Shown: positions 1 through 13,200, counted from the stretch's first letter. The stretch: 64,000 bases of DNA from Onthophagus taurus (GCF_036711975.1 NC_091976.1:21328001-21392000); one strand, 5' to 3'. Numbers and translations are program-made. The notes: generated by a model not told the origin, from the sequence alone.

Positions 1-2010
1 TTTAAATTGTGTTGCTCAGAGAACTTTGATAAACTTGCAAGATCAAGGTTGATTAGTTGAGCCGCCTCCCTATATTTATCAATAGGAAAAGAGTAATACA
101 CTACAGTGTCATCAGCATATTGATGATATTTACAAGTTTTCATACTTTCATGCAGTTTAGATGTATAGATAGAGAACAAAACAGGTCCAAGTATTGAACC
201 TTGTGGTACTCCTGTGCTTATATTCATGAATTCTGAGGCATTCTGATTTAACTTAACACATTGTGACCTAGCCTGCAAATAACTATTTATTAATCCTATT
301 GTTTTATCACCAAAACCTATATAATGCATAACAGCCAGTAAAATTTCATGATTAACAGTGTCGAATGCTTTACTGTAATCCAGTGCAATTAACACCGTCA
401 AATAACCATTGTCACAAGCAAACAAAACATCGTCCGTAATACACGCTACAGCACTGTCACAACTATAACCCGTTCTGAACCCAGATGGATATTTAGGAAA
501 GATATCCGACTCGACAACATGCTTTCGCAGCTGAGATGTTATTATTTTTTCAAAAATTTTTGGTAGTGTTGGTAATATATCAATCGGTCTCAATTCCGAC
601 AAGCGATCAGGATGGGTTAGCTTTGGGATTGGAATCACAACTGATTGCTTCCAACACCCAGGAACCTTAGCCTCAGTTATACATGAATTAACTATGTGCC
701 GAATTTCCGGAATTATAAAAGGGCAGCAAACGTTTATCAATTTTAAATTAATACTATCCACTCCACAAGAACCCGACCTCAGGTTGCAAATCACCTCATG
801 AATATCACTATCACTTCATTGAAATTTAATATTACTCGCACTGTAAATTTAACACATGAATTGTATCCAACTATAATGTTATTATCAGGTTGAATATGAT
901 ATTGTACAGATTGAACAAAAAATGAATTGATTAAATTGACGTCATTTAAATGATCAGGTATTGATAAATTAGATTTGGGGTTGATCATATTATTCCTTTG
1001 GAGTAATTTCCAGTTCTCAGCATTTGTTTTGTTAGATAACTTCTAAGAAAAGTATGCTTGTTTTTCTGATCTATTTGCTGTGGTTGTGAAATTTCTCAAG
1101 GATCTGTAATAGTTACCGTCACTCTCTCTACGCGTACACTTGTATTTCTTCAAGGCATTATTTCTTAATTTGATCACTAATTGAATGTTATCAGTAAACT
1201 AAGGTGACTTACGTTTTTACGGGAGAATGATGTTTCTCAACGGAGTATGAAAATCTATTATAGATAGCAAATTGTGAATAAAGTATGTTAACTTTTGATC
1301 AATATCAATAATATCGTACATAGTAAACCAAGGTAACGTAATCAAACTTTTTAAAAGGTCTATGTAATTGTGCGACTCATTGGTTCCCTTATTTCTTTGT
1401 TTGAATCATATGTACAGTGAACCATGCAATGATCAGAAATATTCCTATCCACAACTCCTGTTTAGACAATGTTTGCATCCTCATATGCAATGATGTAATC
1501 AATTAAAGTCCGGGAATCTGCTGTAATTCTGGTAGGTTCATTAATTAACTGTTTCAAGTTAAATGTGCCAATAACATCAAGCAATCGTCTATAATCACCC
1601 ATACAAAACAATTCATTATCTACGGGACGTAACACTGATAAAGACTCCTCAAATTGGTTTAAAATATCCGCGAATCTCTACCATTATGTATTCTATACAG
1701 AACCCCAACAATCATCTTAGAACCCCCACAAACTATCCCCACCCAGAGCTGCTCCAAAGCGTCAGAGACCTCAGAAATCAAGCGAACCGGACAAAGATTA
1801 TTGTGAACATAGATCGCCAAACCGCCTGCGAGACTATCCTGCAATTTATGAATAAAAGTACAGACAGTTAACTGATGATTAATGAATCTAACCCATGTCT
1901 CAGGTAGTGCCAATACCTGCAAATTCTCCTCCTGAATCAAACTTTCAACCTCTGTCAAATGTCTCACCAAAGGTCGTATATTGAAGTGACCCAGCTTCAT
2001 CAGCAATCAC
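1..2010 (-). mobile_element. Non-LTR retrotransposon ORF2 remnant (endonuclease + reverse transcriptase)
   Basis: Read on the minus strand, 2006 down to about 1200 encodes an apurinic-type endonuclease with GHFNIRPL near the start, LALPETW and a LIDYIIAY stretch. From about 780 down to base 1 a reverse transcriptase follows with SELRPIDILPTLPK, ALDYSKAFDTVNHEILL, GVPQGSILGPVLF and the catalytic YADDTVVYYS box. The RT block reads open for several hundred bases, but the endonuclease part has stops and frameshifts, so the copy is dead. It runs off the left edge of the window. The layout (EN then RT, no LTRs) fits the CR1/Jockey group; I cannot name the clade. It would have supplied target-primed reverse transcription of its own RNA. 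Confidence 0.88.
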
Positions 2011-2180
2011 AAGTTTCTCTTTTTCTCCCAAGAAAACAATAATGGAAAAAAAAACAAATCAATAATAATAGTTAAAAATAGAAATAGAAAACAACAAATC
2101 AACTCTTCTCTAACTCTTCTCTAACTCTTCTCCTTCTTCCTCTTTTCTCCCTATATTTCAAATTCATCTAGCGTTATACG

Positions 2181-2384
2181 TTATTCAATTGCCTTCTTCT
2201 TTTTGCCGCTCGATTCCGTAACGAAAATAGTACCATCACGACTCCAAACACAATTTTTTCCAAATTCTTCTTTAGGGCGGCGCATTTGAGAAGCACGGTG
2301 CTGCGTTAGATCATCCGCTATAATTACACCTGAGTTTTTAAGTGATTTCTTCGAGAGGAATATTTTTAAAAATTTTTTAAACAA
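2181..2384 (-). mobile_element. Possible ORF1 C-terminal remnant of the same LINE
   Basis: This short minus-strand reading frame lies immediately upstream of the LINE endonuclease. It contains IIADDLTQHRASQMRRP followed by FGKNCVWSRDGTIFV. The pattern (basic helix, then VW..DG.I.V) resembles the C-terminal end of ORF1 nucleic-acid-binding proteins of insect LINEs. Its position 5' of ORF2 in the same orientation agrees with an ORF1-ORF2 element. The assignment rests on pattern and position only. Confidence 0.45.
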
Positions 2385-2399
2385 ATTAAATAGTCTTCT

Positions 2400-5300
2400 G
2401 ATGCAATATATTATTAGCTGTTACTGTTAGATTTATAGGTGTCAGGAAAATGTGTTCGCACGCGTCGCGGTTTAAAACAAAACGCCATGCCAGTCAGCCC
2501 CAAACCAGTTGTGCAAAAGCGTTGCAGATCGCGTTAGATCGGTGGGGAGGTCGAAAAGGGTTCGACCCAAGGTATATATCACACAGTATAAATCAATATT
2601 TGGTGTGATGGGACACACAGATACACATGGCACCGGCACAAACATTGTCAGACGACGGCCGCACGTAGATTTACCTATCCGCAGAGGGTCGCAATCAACA
2701 TGGAAGTGGCGTCATCGGTCCATCACCGTTACACAAACGGCGCATTAAGGTATAATAGCATCCGTTTTATAACGGTGAGCGAGTTTTAGGCGATCGACGA
2801 TGGCGGATTTACAATTCAGATTAAACAAATATAATTTCAGAAAAAAACGGAAAGCTCGCCAGACCGTGAAGGCGGTCTGGAGAATTGCGGAACGTGAGGA
2901 AGCGTCTCGGAGGCGCCCCCTCTTACGACCCGAACCCTTATTTGCTTTCTGAGAGATAGCCCGGAAGGAATATAGATCCATCCGGTCTTTTCTAATCTTC
3001 TGAAGGGAACTATTTAAGGTGTCTTCCAATCAAAATGAGAATTTGAATTACCCCATTGAAAAACAAATACAAAATTATTCTGCGATTTTTATATACTGAG
3101 CAACTTATTTAACAAGTTCTGGGGGCACATTCACATTTTCGCGAATAGAAATGCGAAACGTACCTTTATCAGAGAAGATTAAGGGAGATCGAAAAATAAA
3201 GCAGATTGGATTTAATCAAGTAATATTTGTTCGTAATCGAGGAGACGTTCCGTTTCCCCTCCCGCTCGCATATAATCAGCGAGAGCTAAAATTTAATTAA
3301 ACTTCGAAGGAGAAGAACGGCTAGAGCCGCAGAATAAGGGTTCGGAGAGGGCGCGGGAAAGGTAAGAAAGAGGTATACTGCAGCGTTAATGCCTCTTATA
3401 CCCAATTTTAAACCGATTAAGAAAATTCTAACCCGGGCGGTAGCGCAATCGTCTCTCGTCCGGAACTTGGTCTCATTAAATTTTATCGCTCGTCCCTTAA
3501 GAACGCCCCCGAGGCTTATTAAACTTATATCCGATATTCCGACATAGTTCGCGGCGTATTTTAGACTTTTTCGAAATTAATTTGTTTCGATTTTAAACAA
3601 TTCGCGAGAAACGATCGAGATTGATCCTCAAACTAATCGATCGCAGACGTTCATTAAAAACCACGCCGGAATTGCAATTTCCCCGATGCCCCCTATCCAG
3701 TATGTTAATTGGAGCTCCATTCGAGGAACGTCGCTTCTTTGTGCAGAGGGAAATTCGATGAAAAAGTCCCGGCGTCGCGCTCCGGAACCGTTAATTAAAT
3801 CTTAGGACGCACTGAAGTTCCCATCAATAGGTATGCATTACAATGCTCCAGCTCCCAGGCCGATACGAAGCCCGACCGTCCCGAGAAAATAGGTTTGCCA
3901 TTATATAAAAATTCATTAGTCCGTCTACTTGCACCAGCTCTTTCAAACCGAACCGGCTTTGGACGCGCGATCCTCCTCCTTTACAGAAAATCGAAAAACG
4001 CGACCGTGTTGTTATTTGCCGGCGAAAGCACCAACGAAGAACTTCGTTCACCGCTTTCTTACTACGTCTTCCTTTTTTTCCTACCATACTCTTCTTCACT
4101 TCCTTTGCTTTTGTTTTCCAAGGGTGACGCTCGTTTATTTTCACGGTGTACCGCTTTTAGTGAGCTCGATATCTGCATAAAAATGGCATCGTCTGCGCAC
4201 TTAAAACTAAAGAGCGGCCGGAGAATATCTGATGAGAGGCAACTTCTTTAGGTTATTACTTCAAAATATCCTACAATATTCTATTCTTATAATAAAAATC
4301 AAAAATAAATAAAACTAAGTCGGTTTTAACATTTCTAGTAAAGACAATAAATTAATATTGGATTTAGGATTGCGTCGATTGAGTTTCGGCCTCAAGAGAA
4401 ATCAAGTAAAGTTCGACTGGCGACGGCGTCGTCCAGCTCGGCGTTAATTACATCATCATGTAACCGCCAAACGGCAGATAAATAAGACGAGCCAACGTCG
4501 AGCCCCCCGCGGGCGAGTCGAACGAAGAGAGAGGAGGCGGTAACAACCCGTCGAACAGTGGGCAGGCAACTATAATAAACATTCTGCCTCTGAAATGCAA
4601 TCTAAGTTCGATGGTGCCATGTACACCGGCGCTGCCGCCATAAATTAATATGTCGAGCCGCGTTCAATGCCAGAACTAAGTCGTCACTATTGAACTATCA
4701 CTTCCCTTTATAAGTTATAAATGTTACTCGCAAATTACAATTTTAACCGTTAACGATTGCTTTAATTTTAATATTCCATAATAAAAGCGAAAAATTACGG
4801 TATAACTTTGTAAAAAATACATAAAAACCAAATTCTGCAATGTGTGCTTTAATAAAAACGACCACGAGGAGATTTTACACAAATCGGAACAAAAGGCGGA
4901 AGCTGGTTAAAACTCGAAACATGAAAAAAAAAGAAAGGTTTCCTCTCACAAAACCGCTTTTCGCCCGATTCTTCCCAGCCTATTTACCTCCCGGAAACAA
5001 AATATTCGCCGCGTTTTTAATTAATTACCTCGTCGCGCCACAAAAGCCCGCCCTTTCGTTGAAGCCAGCCGAGTTTAAATATTATATACGAAAATCTCCT
5101 CCTCTACCGAAACACTAGAAACTTCAACGCGAAGCCCTACGTAATAACAAAATCGACACTGGCGGTCAACGGCAACGGGTCAAGGGGCAGGTCCTTGACT
5201 CTCGAGGGCCGGGACCAGGGCTTGTCAGCAAAGTCAAAGTGTCCTCGACGTAGCATATACCTGAATCAACAAACAGGACCGAGAACTAGAGGGGTGCGGC

Positions 5301-5745
5301 AGCCAGCGGGTGATTGCGGGTGCTAGCCTGAGGGGATCGCGGGGCTTTATTGTGTAAACGGTCGTAGTCGCCGAGCAGTTTTGATGGGCGAGTAAACATG
5401 AGGCCAACGGTACAGCGCTTCGCACTAACTAATTTCAGAAACGCCGAAATTTCAATCAAATCCGGTCTGCAATATCAGCGCGCGAAATTTCATTAAGGCA
5501 TCGATGAAGCGATGTAGTCGTCTTCGAGGTCAACCGGGCCCTTCTCCCGATTCAGTTGCGGTCCCGACGGCGACGCTACCGAAAACGGATCGCTGCACAT
5601 TAATTATTAATTAATCCAACGATTATCGGAACGCATCTCTGTTACGCCAAATGATTTGCTTCTACTAATTGGTGGTTCATTAAATTTTAGTAACAAAATC
5701 CCTAATCATTAATTAGCGGTATTACTATCAGAACAAATTAAAAAA
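2400..5745. other. Gene-free, CpG-containing intergenic stretch
   Basis: No reading frame here looks like a protein and no transposon is recognised. The base composition differs from the flanking repeats, with frequent CG dinucleotides and many short TTAATTA or TAATTAA words (near 3290, 3790, 4445, 5020, 5600 and 5708). That makes it a candidate for unique regulatory DNA or an intron of a gene lying outside the window. The short frames inside it are open on both strands, as expected of CpG-rich non-coding DNA. Confidence 0.4.
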
Positions 5746-5764
5746 TCAAGATTTTGTAATCTCA

Positions 5765-5860
5765 ACAATATCTCATTCTAAAACTAGAACTAACACTAGC
5801 ACTATCACTAACACTAGACTTAGAAACTTTCGGGTTAAGCCGTGCGATTTTTGAAAAAAT
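5765..5860. repeat. Single degenerate copy of the CTAG-rich palindromic repeat
   Basis: The words CTAGAACTAACACTAG, ACACTAGACTTAGAAAC and TTTCGGGTTAAGCCGTGCG match one arm of the palindromic unit arrayed at 27.1-28.4 kb and 37.7-38.4 kb. Only one arm is clear here. Confidence 0.6.
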
Positions 5861-5934
5861 GTTCGGTTAAAATTTGACAATAAATACATGAAAAGGTAAT
5901 TAATAACTAATTAGTGTCTAATTGTTGTATCGTA

Positions 5935-6470
5935 CCACGATATCATTCTTCTTCAGGCGCCTCGCAATTCGCTCCGTCACACCTGAAACATAAGGAAGGC
6001 AGATAAAACCGGCTGGTGTCGTACTTACTGAGTCATCCTTCTGTTTGCGTGGTTTGGTGGCTCGTCGGATATCTCTCATCGTATAGCCGTTCTTCTGTGC
6101 TGCAGAAGAACTCTAGGATCTTCTAGGAATCTTTCTTCTTTTCCTAGGTTCTCTTTATCGCATATCCTCTCTGCTCGCTGGAATAAGGCTTGAATCACAG
6201 ACCTCTTCTGTTGTGGGTGGTGGAGGGATGAAGCCTGCAGGTAAGTATTCGTATGCGTCTTCTTTCGATATACTCCCAGTTCCATGCCCCCATCTGTCTT
6301 CCTAGTGACTAACACATCCAGGAATGGCAACTGTTTTGCAGTTTCTGTTTCCATGGTAAATTTTATCATAGGGTGCTGTGAATTGAGGTGGTCTAAACAT
6401 TCCTGGAGTTGCTCTTTTCCATGTTTCCAGATCACGTCAATGACACGATCACGTGTCATTGACGTAACGG
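5935..6470 (-). mobile_element. Penelope-like retroelement RT remnant
   Basis: The minus strand carries a C-terminal reverse-transcriptase segment typical of Penelope-like elements: CLDHLNSQHPMIKFTMETE, LPFLDVLVTRK, then HTNTYLQASSLHHPQQKR. After a frame break, ICLPYVSGVTERIARRLKK follows at 5940-6020, which matches the region just after the RT core in this group. At least one frameshift and a stop separate the two pieces, and the catalytic YxDD region and GIY-YIG endonuclease are absent. This is a short dead fragment. Confidence 0.75.
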
Positions 6471-6479
6471 AGCCATAGC

Positions 6480-7015
6480 TTCGGTTTCCAAGGACTCTTC
6501 TTTAACGCTTCCTCTTCAAACATCTTCCATCAGCCTTCGTACTTATAATATCTCATTCGTATGCTTATTGCTGAAAGAAGTAACAACATGGTTTAGTCAT
6601 GCTGTTACCGACTCGTCTTCAATTTCATTACTAATGATAGAGCATCTGAAGGACTTTGTCTTATGTCTATATGTCTATCTCCGGTGGAGTAGCTGATAAT
6701 TATCTGCAAATAAAATATTTGAACACGTTCTATACTCTCACCGCACAACCGTCTCCACATACTAATTTATGTCTAATTTATGTGTAATGGTGAACGAGAG
6801 GAGCACCCAAAAGGAAGATGATACAAAGAGTCTTCAGGGAAGGAGAAGAAGAACAGTGAGTGGGAATTACCACCCATGGACAGAGTCTCCGAAATTATGC
6901 GCAAGCGGTTCCGGATAGAGAGAAGACGAGAAAAGAGGTTTTTTGCTGAGGTTGGGTTTGGTTGGGTTGGAGTTTTTCTTGTATGTATGTATGTAGGAAA
7001 GGGAAGGATATACTT
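6480..7015. other. Gene-free spacer
   Basis: I recognise neither a gene nor a transposon domain here. A short TATG/GTATG run lies near 6980. Confidence 0.4.
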
Positions 7016-7017
7016 CC

Positions 7018-8140
7018 GCATACAGCACCTAGGCTCCAACGACATCTTGTACATCCTCCTGCACTCTCTCCGGCTACATCAACCAGCCTAAAGAATTTCC
7101 GAAGGCTAGGATATAGCTCAGAGGTGTGTTCCTGATGCCATCATTCTAAGATTTTGCAGAGTGGGGCACTCACACAAGATGTCTCGAACCGTCTCCTCAC
7201 TCGATTCGCAGAGGCGGCAGAGAGGACAAAAAAAATCTTTAATTATCTTAATCTGAGTTGATAAGGACGGAGCTGATTGGCAAGCCTATCAGCTTTCTTG
7301 TTACCTAAACAAGTCGAGTGTCCTTTTGTCCATTGAAGTATAACACAGTTATGCACTGCGGCCTTCTCCAATGTCAGATGACAACCCATAACAAGTCCTG
7401 AGGTAATTGTTATTCTACTCAGGGCTAAAATATCTTGTCTACTCTCAGTGTAACTTGTGAAGTCTTACCTACCAAGTTGGATCTGACAATAACGTCAGCG
7501 GCAAGTTGTATGGCGATTAACTCCACCTGTATGACGGTGGTACTTTTACCTAGAGGTTCAGATACGTGGAGTCGGAGATCGTACGAGAAGACTCCGGCTC
7601 CAGCGCCTTCCTGTCTACTTGAACCATCAGTGTAGATTTTAAGGCAGTTTTTTACCTCTACTTCTGTGGAACTTGGGTGAGTGAGATATTTCTTCGTAAA
7701 AATGTGTTGTAGGGGTGTGAAGTCCGTTTTACATTCTGGAATTGGTCAGTAGTCCACCATTTCATTCCAGAGAATGGCATTTTTACTATCTCTCTCACCC
7801 ATTAGAATTCCTGCTGCCCGCAGTCGAATTATGGTCACCAGTGCCACCTCTTGAATGAAGTGGCGTTTGGTTCAACATGTTTTCCATGTCTGCAGTGGGA
7901 GTAGTCCGCAGCGCACCTGTAACATATAAACACGCAAGTCTCTGTACTTTATTAAGTGCAGCAGTGAATGTAGACTGTAAGGTCTTTGACCACCATACTA
8001 CTGCACCATATGTAAGCATAGGTCGGATTACAGCCGTATAAATCCAGAGGGCATTTTTGGGTGACAAACCCCATGTCTTACCTATAGCCCTCCAGCATTG
8101 ACCGAATGCAACGTACGCTTTTTTTACTCTAAGTAAAGTT
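7018..8140 (-). mobile_element. LINE 3' part: RT thumb, RNase H and Cys-rich tail (degenerate)
   Basis: On the minus strand, 8067-7795 reads as the end of a reverse transcriptase: ALWIYTAVIRPMLTYGAVVWW, then LNKVQRLACLYVTGALRTTP. It is followed at about 7650-7250 by an RNase H fold (KIYTDGSS, VELIAIQLAAD, ILQWTKGHSTCLGNKKADRL). A cysteine-rich tail comes last (LCPLCRLCESSEETVRHIL at about 7230-7160). An RNase H plus zinc-knuckle tail is known from R1/I-type LINEs. Frameshifts show that it is inactive. Confidence 0.8.
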
Positions 8141-8755
8141 TTCTATAGACATTCTCGTTTCTGTTATGATAGTCTACCATTTCTTGTACCTTTCTATTAA
8201 GAGTCTCTTTCTTCTTCCATATACATACATATTCTAGACACCGCATTTCTTTTTTGATTATAATTGTTTCTATGATACCACTCTTCATTCCTTGGTTTTC
8301 CCGTCGGTGTGACAGACTTGCTGTCTCATTGATTTAATTTCGTGCATGATCATTCTTTTTCTATGTCATCCGAAGGTTGCCAAACTAACAGATGGCGAAG
8401 ATGGTGTTATTTGGCCTATCACTACAAAAGCAATTTGTTTTATTTTAATTCCCACTAAGTAGTAATCTGAGTCACAACCCTCTCCTCAGTACTTTTTCAT
8501 CTTATCTCCTGAATTGTCAAAACATTTACGTATCTCTTAGACTTTTCGACTACATTGCTCATAGAACCCTGTCGCAACATGATTTTAAAGTCTAATACAA
8601 CTAATTTTTGATTTATTGGTAAAATTTCAAAAAATATATGATTTTCAATTTGTACATTTTCAGTTAAAAGTCATATAATCTTGTACAAAACGGTCCCCTT
8701 GGTATTTTCACACGGGAAATGCATTTTCTGTCCCATTAAAACACTTGGAACATCA
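8141..8755. other. Gene-free AT-rich stretch
   Basis: No gene or recognisable element is seen. It may hold further decayed LINE sequence next to the RNase H remnant. Confidence 0.35.
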
Positions 8756-8764
8756 TAGTCGCCT

Positions 8765-8990
8765 CGTCAAGCAATTCGCTCCGTAATTGCGTTAGGTTTT
8801 TTTGAAGTACCACGGTAGTGGTGGCGGCGTCGGCGATTGTCCGGGCGCCGGCCGTTCCGGGCGCAGTTAGCGACGCCCCACAATGGGGCTAATGCGCCCC
8901 CGCGGGCGTCGACGCGCCCCGATGCGACCGACGCTCGCACAATGCCGCGTAATTGCGCCGATTTCGGGCGCCGACCGCGTGACAAATGAC
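8765..8990. other. Short GC-rich, CpG-dense island
   Basis: About 220 bases are strongly enriched in GCGCC, GGGCG and GCGAC words within AT-rich surroundings. A small hairpin (GCCCCACAATGGGGC) lies at about 8875. A 72-codon minus-strand frame spans it but shows no protein character. It could be a promoter or enhancer CpG block or a transferred fragment. I see no gene attached to it. Confidence 0.45.
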
Positions 8991-11900
8991 TCCGAAAATT
9001 AACGCCTTATGAAATGGCATCAAACGAGCCGTGATCTCTCTTCTCTTCAACACGAAGATAATGTATCAGGAAGCTTCATAATGGTTACAATGTTCAAACA
9101 TATATAGCATAGAATCATAGCAACGTGCTTGTTAATTATACATGTAACAACTAAACAGTCAGTTGGGTATTGATTATGAGAAGTATTAAAATGGAGCTTT
9201 TGATATTTGATATTTATAGGTTTCCATTAATTATTAAAAACAGTTTATAAACTGATAGCTGTAATGAGCGTGAATGAAATATCAAAGGGTAACATTAAAT
9301 GATTTATGGTTAACAAATTAAAATTGTAGAGAATTAAATTTGTGTTAGCGAAGCATGAAATTAATTTTTGATTTTTTTTTAGGTATGCGTTCAAACGATG
9401 GTTCACGTTCAATGATTTTGGACATTTGGTGAGTACGTGACGTTCGCGGACCGTTTTCTGGCAAATATAATTAGAGAGGGAGCAACGCCATTGGGCCAAC
9501 AGGTCGGATAACGCAATAACTGGCCTCTGGTAGTCGCGTATACGAGAGTCGCGCAACGTCGGCGAGGCAGAACTCTCGCTAATTTTATTAAAATGCCTCG
9601 GCCGTATTGACGTCGTAATGAAAATTTAATTTGCCGTGCAGGAAAAATCGCGCCTGATATGGAAATTGCTCAACATCAAAGGACCAAGCGCCGCTGGCTG
9701 CCCCCTTTTTTTGATCAAAACGTCCCATTTAATTGCCGTTACCAACGCCAATCCTGCTACTCCACCATCAATTTTCCAACACTTTCTACACCATTTACCT
9801 TCTTCGCTGCTATTCGTCTTTAATATCTAATCATGTCAACGACACATGTTATTTATTTACTTTTTAATAAAATAAAGTGGAGGAAAATTCAGTATCCAAT
9901 TATTTAGACCTTGTATTCTTTTCAAATCTAATTTCAACAAACACACTTTAATTTCGCTTGAACTTGTGCACCCGCGATAAAACCATAAATCGCTTGGCTG
10001 AGGTGAGAATTTTTCCGTTTAATATCAGCATTCCGAAGGAAGAACCGATAAAATTATACTTTTATGCGATGGCTTGGTACAAAGGGAAGAAAACCCTCCC
10101 GCGTCTCCGACGCCCTTTGCACCCTACCGCCGCCGCCCAACACTGGGAGGATCCGGCGGTCCAAGTTTTGAATTAAATTATTATTCAAATGCGGGGGAAG
10201 CCGAAAACTAAACGGAAAGAAGTTATATTTCTAGTTTCCGGGACACGGCCGCCCTCCACATCCTCCCGTTATAACCCCCCGCGTTTTCCGACCTTCTCCT
10301 TCATCGCGGGGGTGCCACCGACATAAAATTTGAATAGGACGACGCTTAACGCCCGATCGTACGAAACGTTGGTACGAAATGTTGGCTTCCGGTTTTTGTA
10401 ACGAATTTGCCACAATGTATCAAGAGAACCAGTGAATGGAAGAATCTGATTTGACAATGATATATTAGAAAAAAGTTTAAATTTATTCCTTTCGATTTCT
10501 CTTTTTACAAAGAAAAAGATCTATCTTGATTTTTTTTCTTGTTAAATTAACACGTTACAAAAGTTTAGATTTGACAAATTGTCCCTTTCCTCAATAACAT
10601 TTTACTTCTTTCTATTCAAATTTGAAATGTTTGAACTTGGGGTTCTCGTTGTATCGAAGTTTTAGGAGGGGTTGGTAACGTTTGGGGTAAAGGGGATGAG
10701 TTGCTGAACCTCTCACCGTACCAAGCAGGACTGCAAACCACTTGTGAGATTATATTACGTACTTAGACGAAATTTACTCGCATTAAGGCGCTGCAATTAA
10801 TTTCTTAAGAGGGGCGAAGGTGGGAACGAACGGCACCCGAGGGTTGTTTAATTTATTAGTCCAAACCGGGTCGAAGCACTGAAAACGGGGTAATCTCAAA
10901 AAATTTGTCTCACGTCCCCGTAAATTTCATTTTTAACTAACGACTCGAAAGCTGTTAATTTGATTAAGCCGTGTTAAATTACGTTATAATGCAGATTCGT
11001 TAGAAAAGACCGTGAAAGGATACATTTACATGGTCGATAAATGAAAGGGTTCGACATAAAAAATTTGTTTGAATAAAACGGGAGCTTCGTGCGTTTAGAA
11101 TTGGCAAAAGTGTGAATGCGTTTCCAATTTTTTTTTGTTCGAAAGGGGAACGCGCCGCTCTGAAAGTTACAGGGCTTTTGAACCTTGTCATTCATTAGCT
11201 TTGCAAAGCTCGCCCAGATATGCCGTGATTTGTATTCTCGCGTGCGAACTTCGGCTGTCGCGTCAATTGACGCAAAAATAAAAATCCACCATGGTTCCAT
11301 CCGAGGCATTCTCTGATGGAGCTGTTTTCGGTTCTTTCATACGTACACGACTATTCGGAACCCAATAGAGAACAACTCGTTAGAGCCGGTAGTCCCCTTG
11401 AAAAACTTAATAAGGGTGACATAACAGAAATTCTTTTCAATCTCGTAGAATCGAAATGTACATAACATTCAACATAACAAGCCGTTAGTGTTGGAACGTT
11501 ATTTGCAATACACAAAAGGATTTTCTTTTTTTTTTTTCGTGTACTAAACACAGCGGAAGAGAATTCTTTTCAAAAACTAAAAGTTAAAAGTAAAACTTTT
11601 ACCAGTATTTCTCTAAGGATGTCGTATAACCGGAAGGAAGAATAACATCCTATAGGAGCGCGTGACAAGGACTTAAGGTTGAAAATCTCCCCGACCAAAA
11701 AAGAAAAAACACCGTGCAAATCCGTACACGAATAGTCGGGGGGAAAATTCTGGGGACCGTATCCGCGTCGTGCGAAGGAACCGCGCCGGAAATGCGCGAG
11801 GATTAGCATTAGGATCCGGGCGTAATACGGCGGCAGCACGAAATTTGCAATTCGACGGCGCGCTTCCGGTACATGTAAAGTGCATCTCGGAGCCCCGCGC

Positions 11901-12365
11901 TTCGAGAGCCCCCGTACAAAAGGGCAAATATTTGACCGGGCCGCCGGCAATTTATATTTAGATTTCTGGCACGGCTCCTCGGCTCCCAACGCCTTCACCC
12001 CCACCGCTCTCCGAAGCCACCAACGTCCCGACGCACGCACGAGTGCCCTAGAACCGGGGCTCATCATCCGCCACATAACAAGAAGCGTCCTGATGGACCA
12101 GCCTCGTCCCGATGCCGCCCGATGGTCGGAAGCCACCGCAGGAATACTAAAATCCGCTACTGGAAACACTGAAGCCATCCAAAGAATTCACGATTCCCTC
12201 GCCGACGAGAAACAACGCTTCGCTTCCTCCTTTCCCCTTCTCCCAATTCGTGATTTTAGTTCGAATCGAATGTTCTTCACGTCTACGATTCTATTAACAA
12301 TATAAGACCACCTAAATTCTTAGAATCCCTTCTTCTGGTTCATTCACCTATCTCGAATAAACATT
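8991..12365. other. Gene-free intergenic region with CpG-rich blocks
   Basis: No exon with splice sites and protein-like content was found. Blocks around 9540-9640, 10040-10330 and 11740-12180 are CpG-rich and alternate with AT-rich DNA. The longest frame (12178 down to 11570, 202 codons) is mirrored by open frames on the opposite strand, which is usual for CpG-rich non-coding DNA. Confidence 0.4.
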
Positions 12366-12377
12366 CATTACTTTTTT

Positions 12378-12475
12378 TTACTCTTTCTCAACTTTATTTT
12401 AGTAATTGACGATCTTCAGTTGAGTTGATAATGTCGTTATGCTAATTTTCATTAATATCAAAAGTTACCATCAAA
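12378..12475 (+). repeat. Left copy of a flanking direct repeat
   Basis: The segment with TTCTCAACTTTATTTTAGTA, GACGATCTTCAGTTGAGTTG and GCTAATTTTCATTAATATCA recurs in the same orientation at 16,087-16,222. The two copies bracket the RTE remnant and satellite array 1. Confidence 0.7.
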
Positions 12476-12539
12476 ATCCAAGGTTATTGCTATTATATGT
12501 ATAAGAATACACATTTAAGACCTTTTTATAGTGATTATA

Positions 12540-13200
12540 GGATAGATAGGATAGATAGATCGCAGCAATACGTAAAGGAGGCATTCACCAAAATAAAAAA
12601 TTGGGCTGGTGATAAACTTCCACAAGTCTAAGTATATGTCTACATCACGAAGACACAGAACCATACAAGGATATGGAAAACCATACAAGTGGTGGAAGAT
12701 TTTTCGTATCTAGGACTAATAGACAGCCAAAATGACAAAACCAGGTAGACAAAATGTAAACTATACAAAACATTAATACGACCGGTATTAAGATATGCAT
12801 CAGAAACTTGGGTGCTTGCCAAATGAGAGCAAGAGGTACTTAGGGTGTTTGAAAGAAGAGTGCTACGCACTATCTTTGGCTTCTTTAACTTCGAATTATA
12901 TCAGGCATATAATGACATGGACGTGGTTAAAGTTATCAAAATCAACCGCTTGGGATGGGTGGGTCATGTGATAAGAATGGAGAAAGATGAACCTGCAAGA
13001 AAGGCAATATTGAACAGATCGGTCGGAACCAGAAGACAAGGAAAACCGAAACTAGGATACCTTGACGATGTGGAACAGAATCTAAACCTAATGGGAATAA
13101 GAGCATGGCGAAGAAGAGACAGGGAAGAGTGAAAGGATATTATGAAGCAGGCCAGGGCCCACCCAGAGCTGAAGAGCCAGAGAAGAAGAGACATTTAAGA
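12540..13200 (+). mobile_element. RTE-type LINE 3' tail (degenerate)
   Basis: The plus strand carries KCKLYKTLIRPVLRYASETW, then ERRVLRTIFGF, VVKVIKINRLGWVGHVIRM, PARKAILNRSVGTRRQGKPK and LGIRAWRRRDREEW-like residues. This is the characteristic C-terminal tail after the RT domain of RTE/BovB-like LINEs. The upstream RT core and endonuclease are missing and stops interrupt the frame. A GGATA microsatellite lies at 12,537-12,560. Confidence 0.75.

Noticed and set aside
11570..12178. 202-codon minus-strand open frame
   Set aside because: It lies in a CpG-rich block where other frames on both strands are also open. It has Arg/Pro-rich composition, no recognisable domain, no splice partners and no family resemblance.
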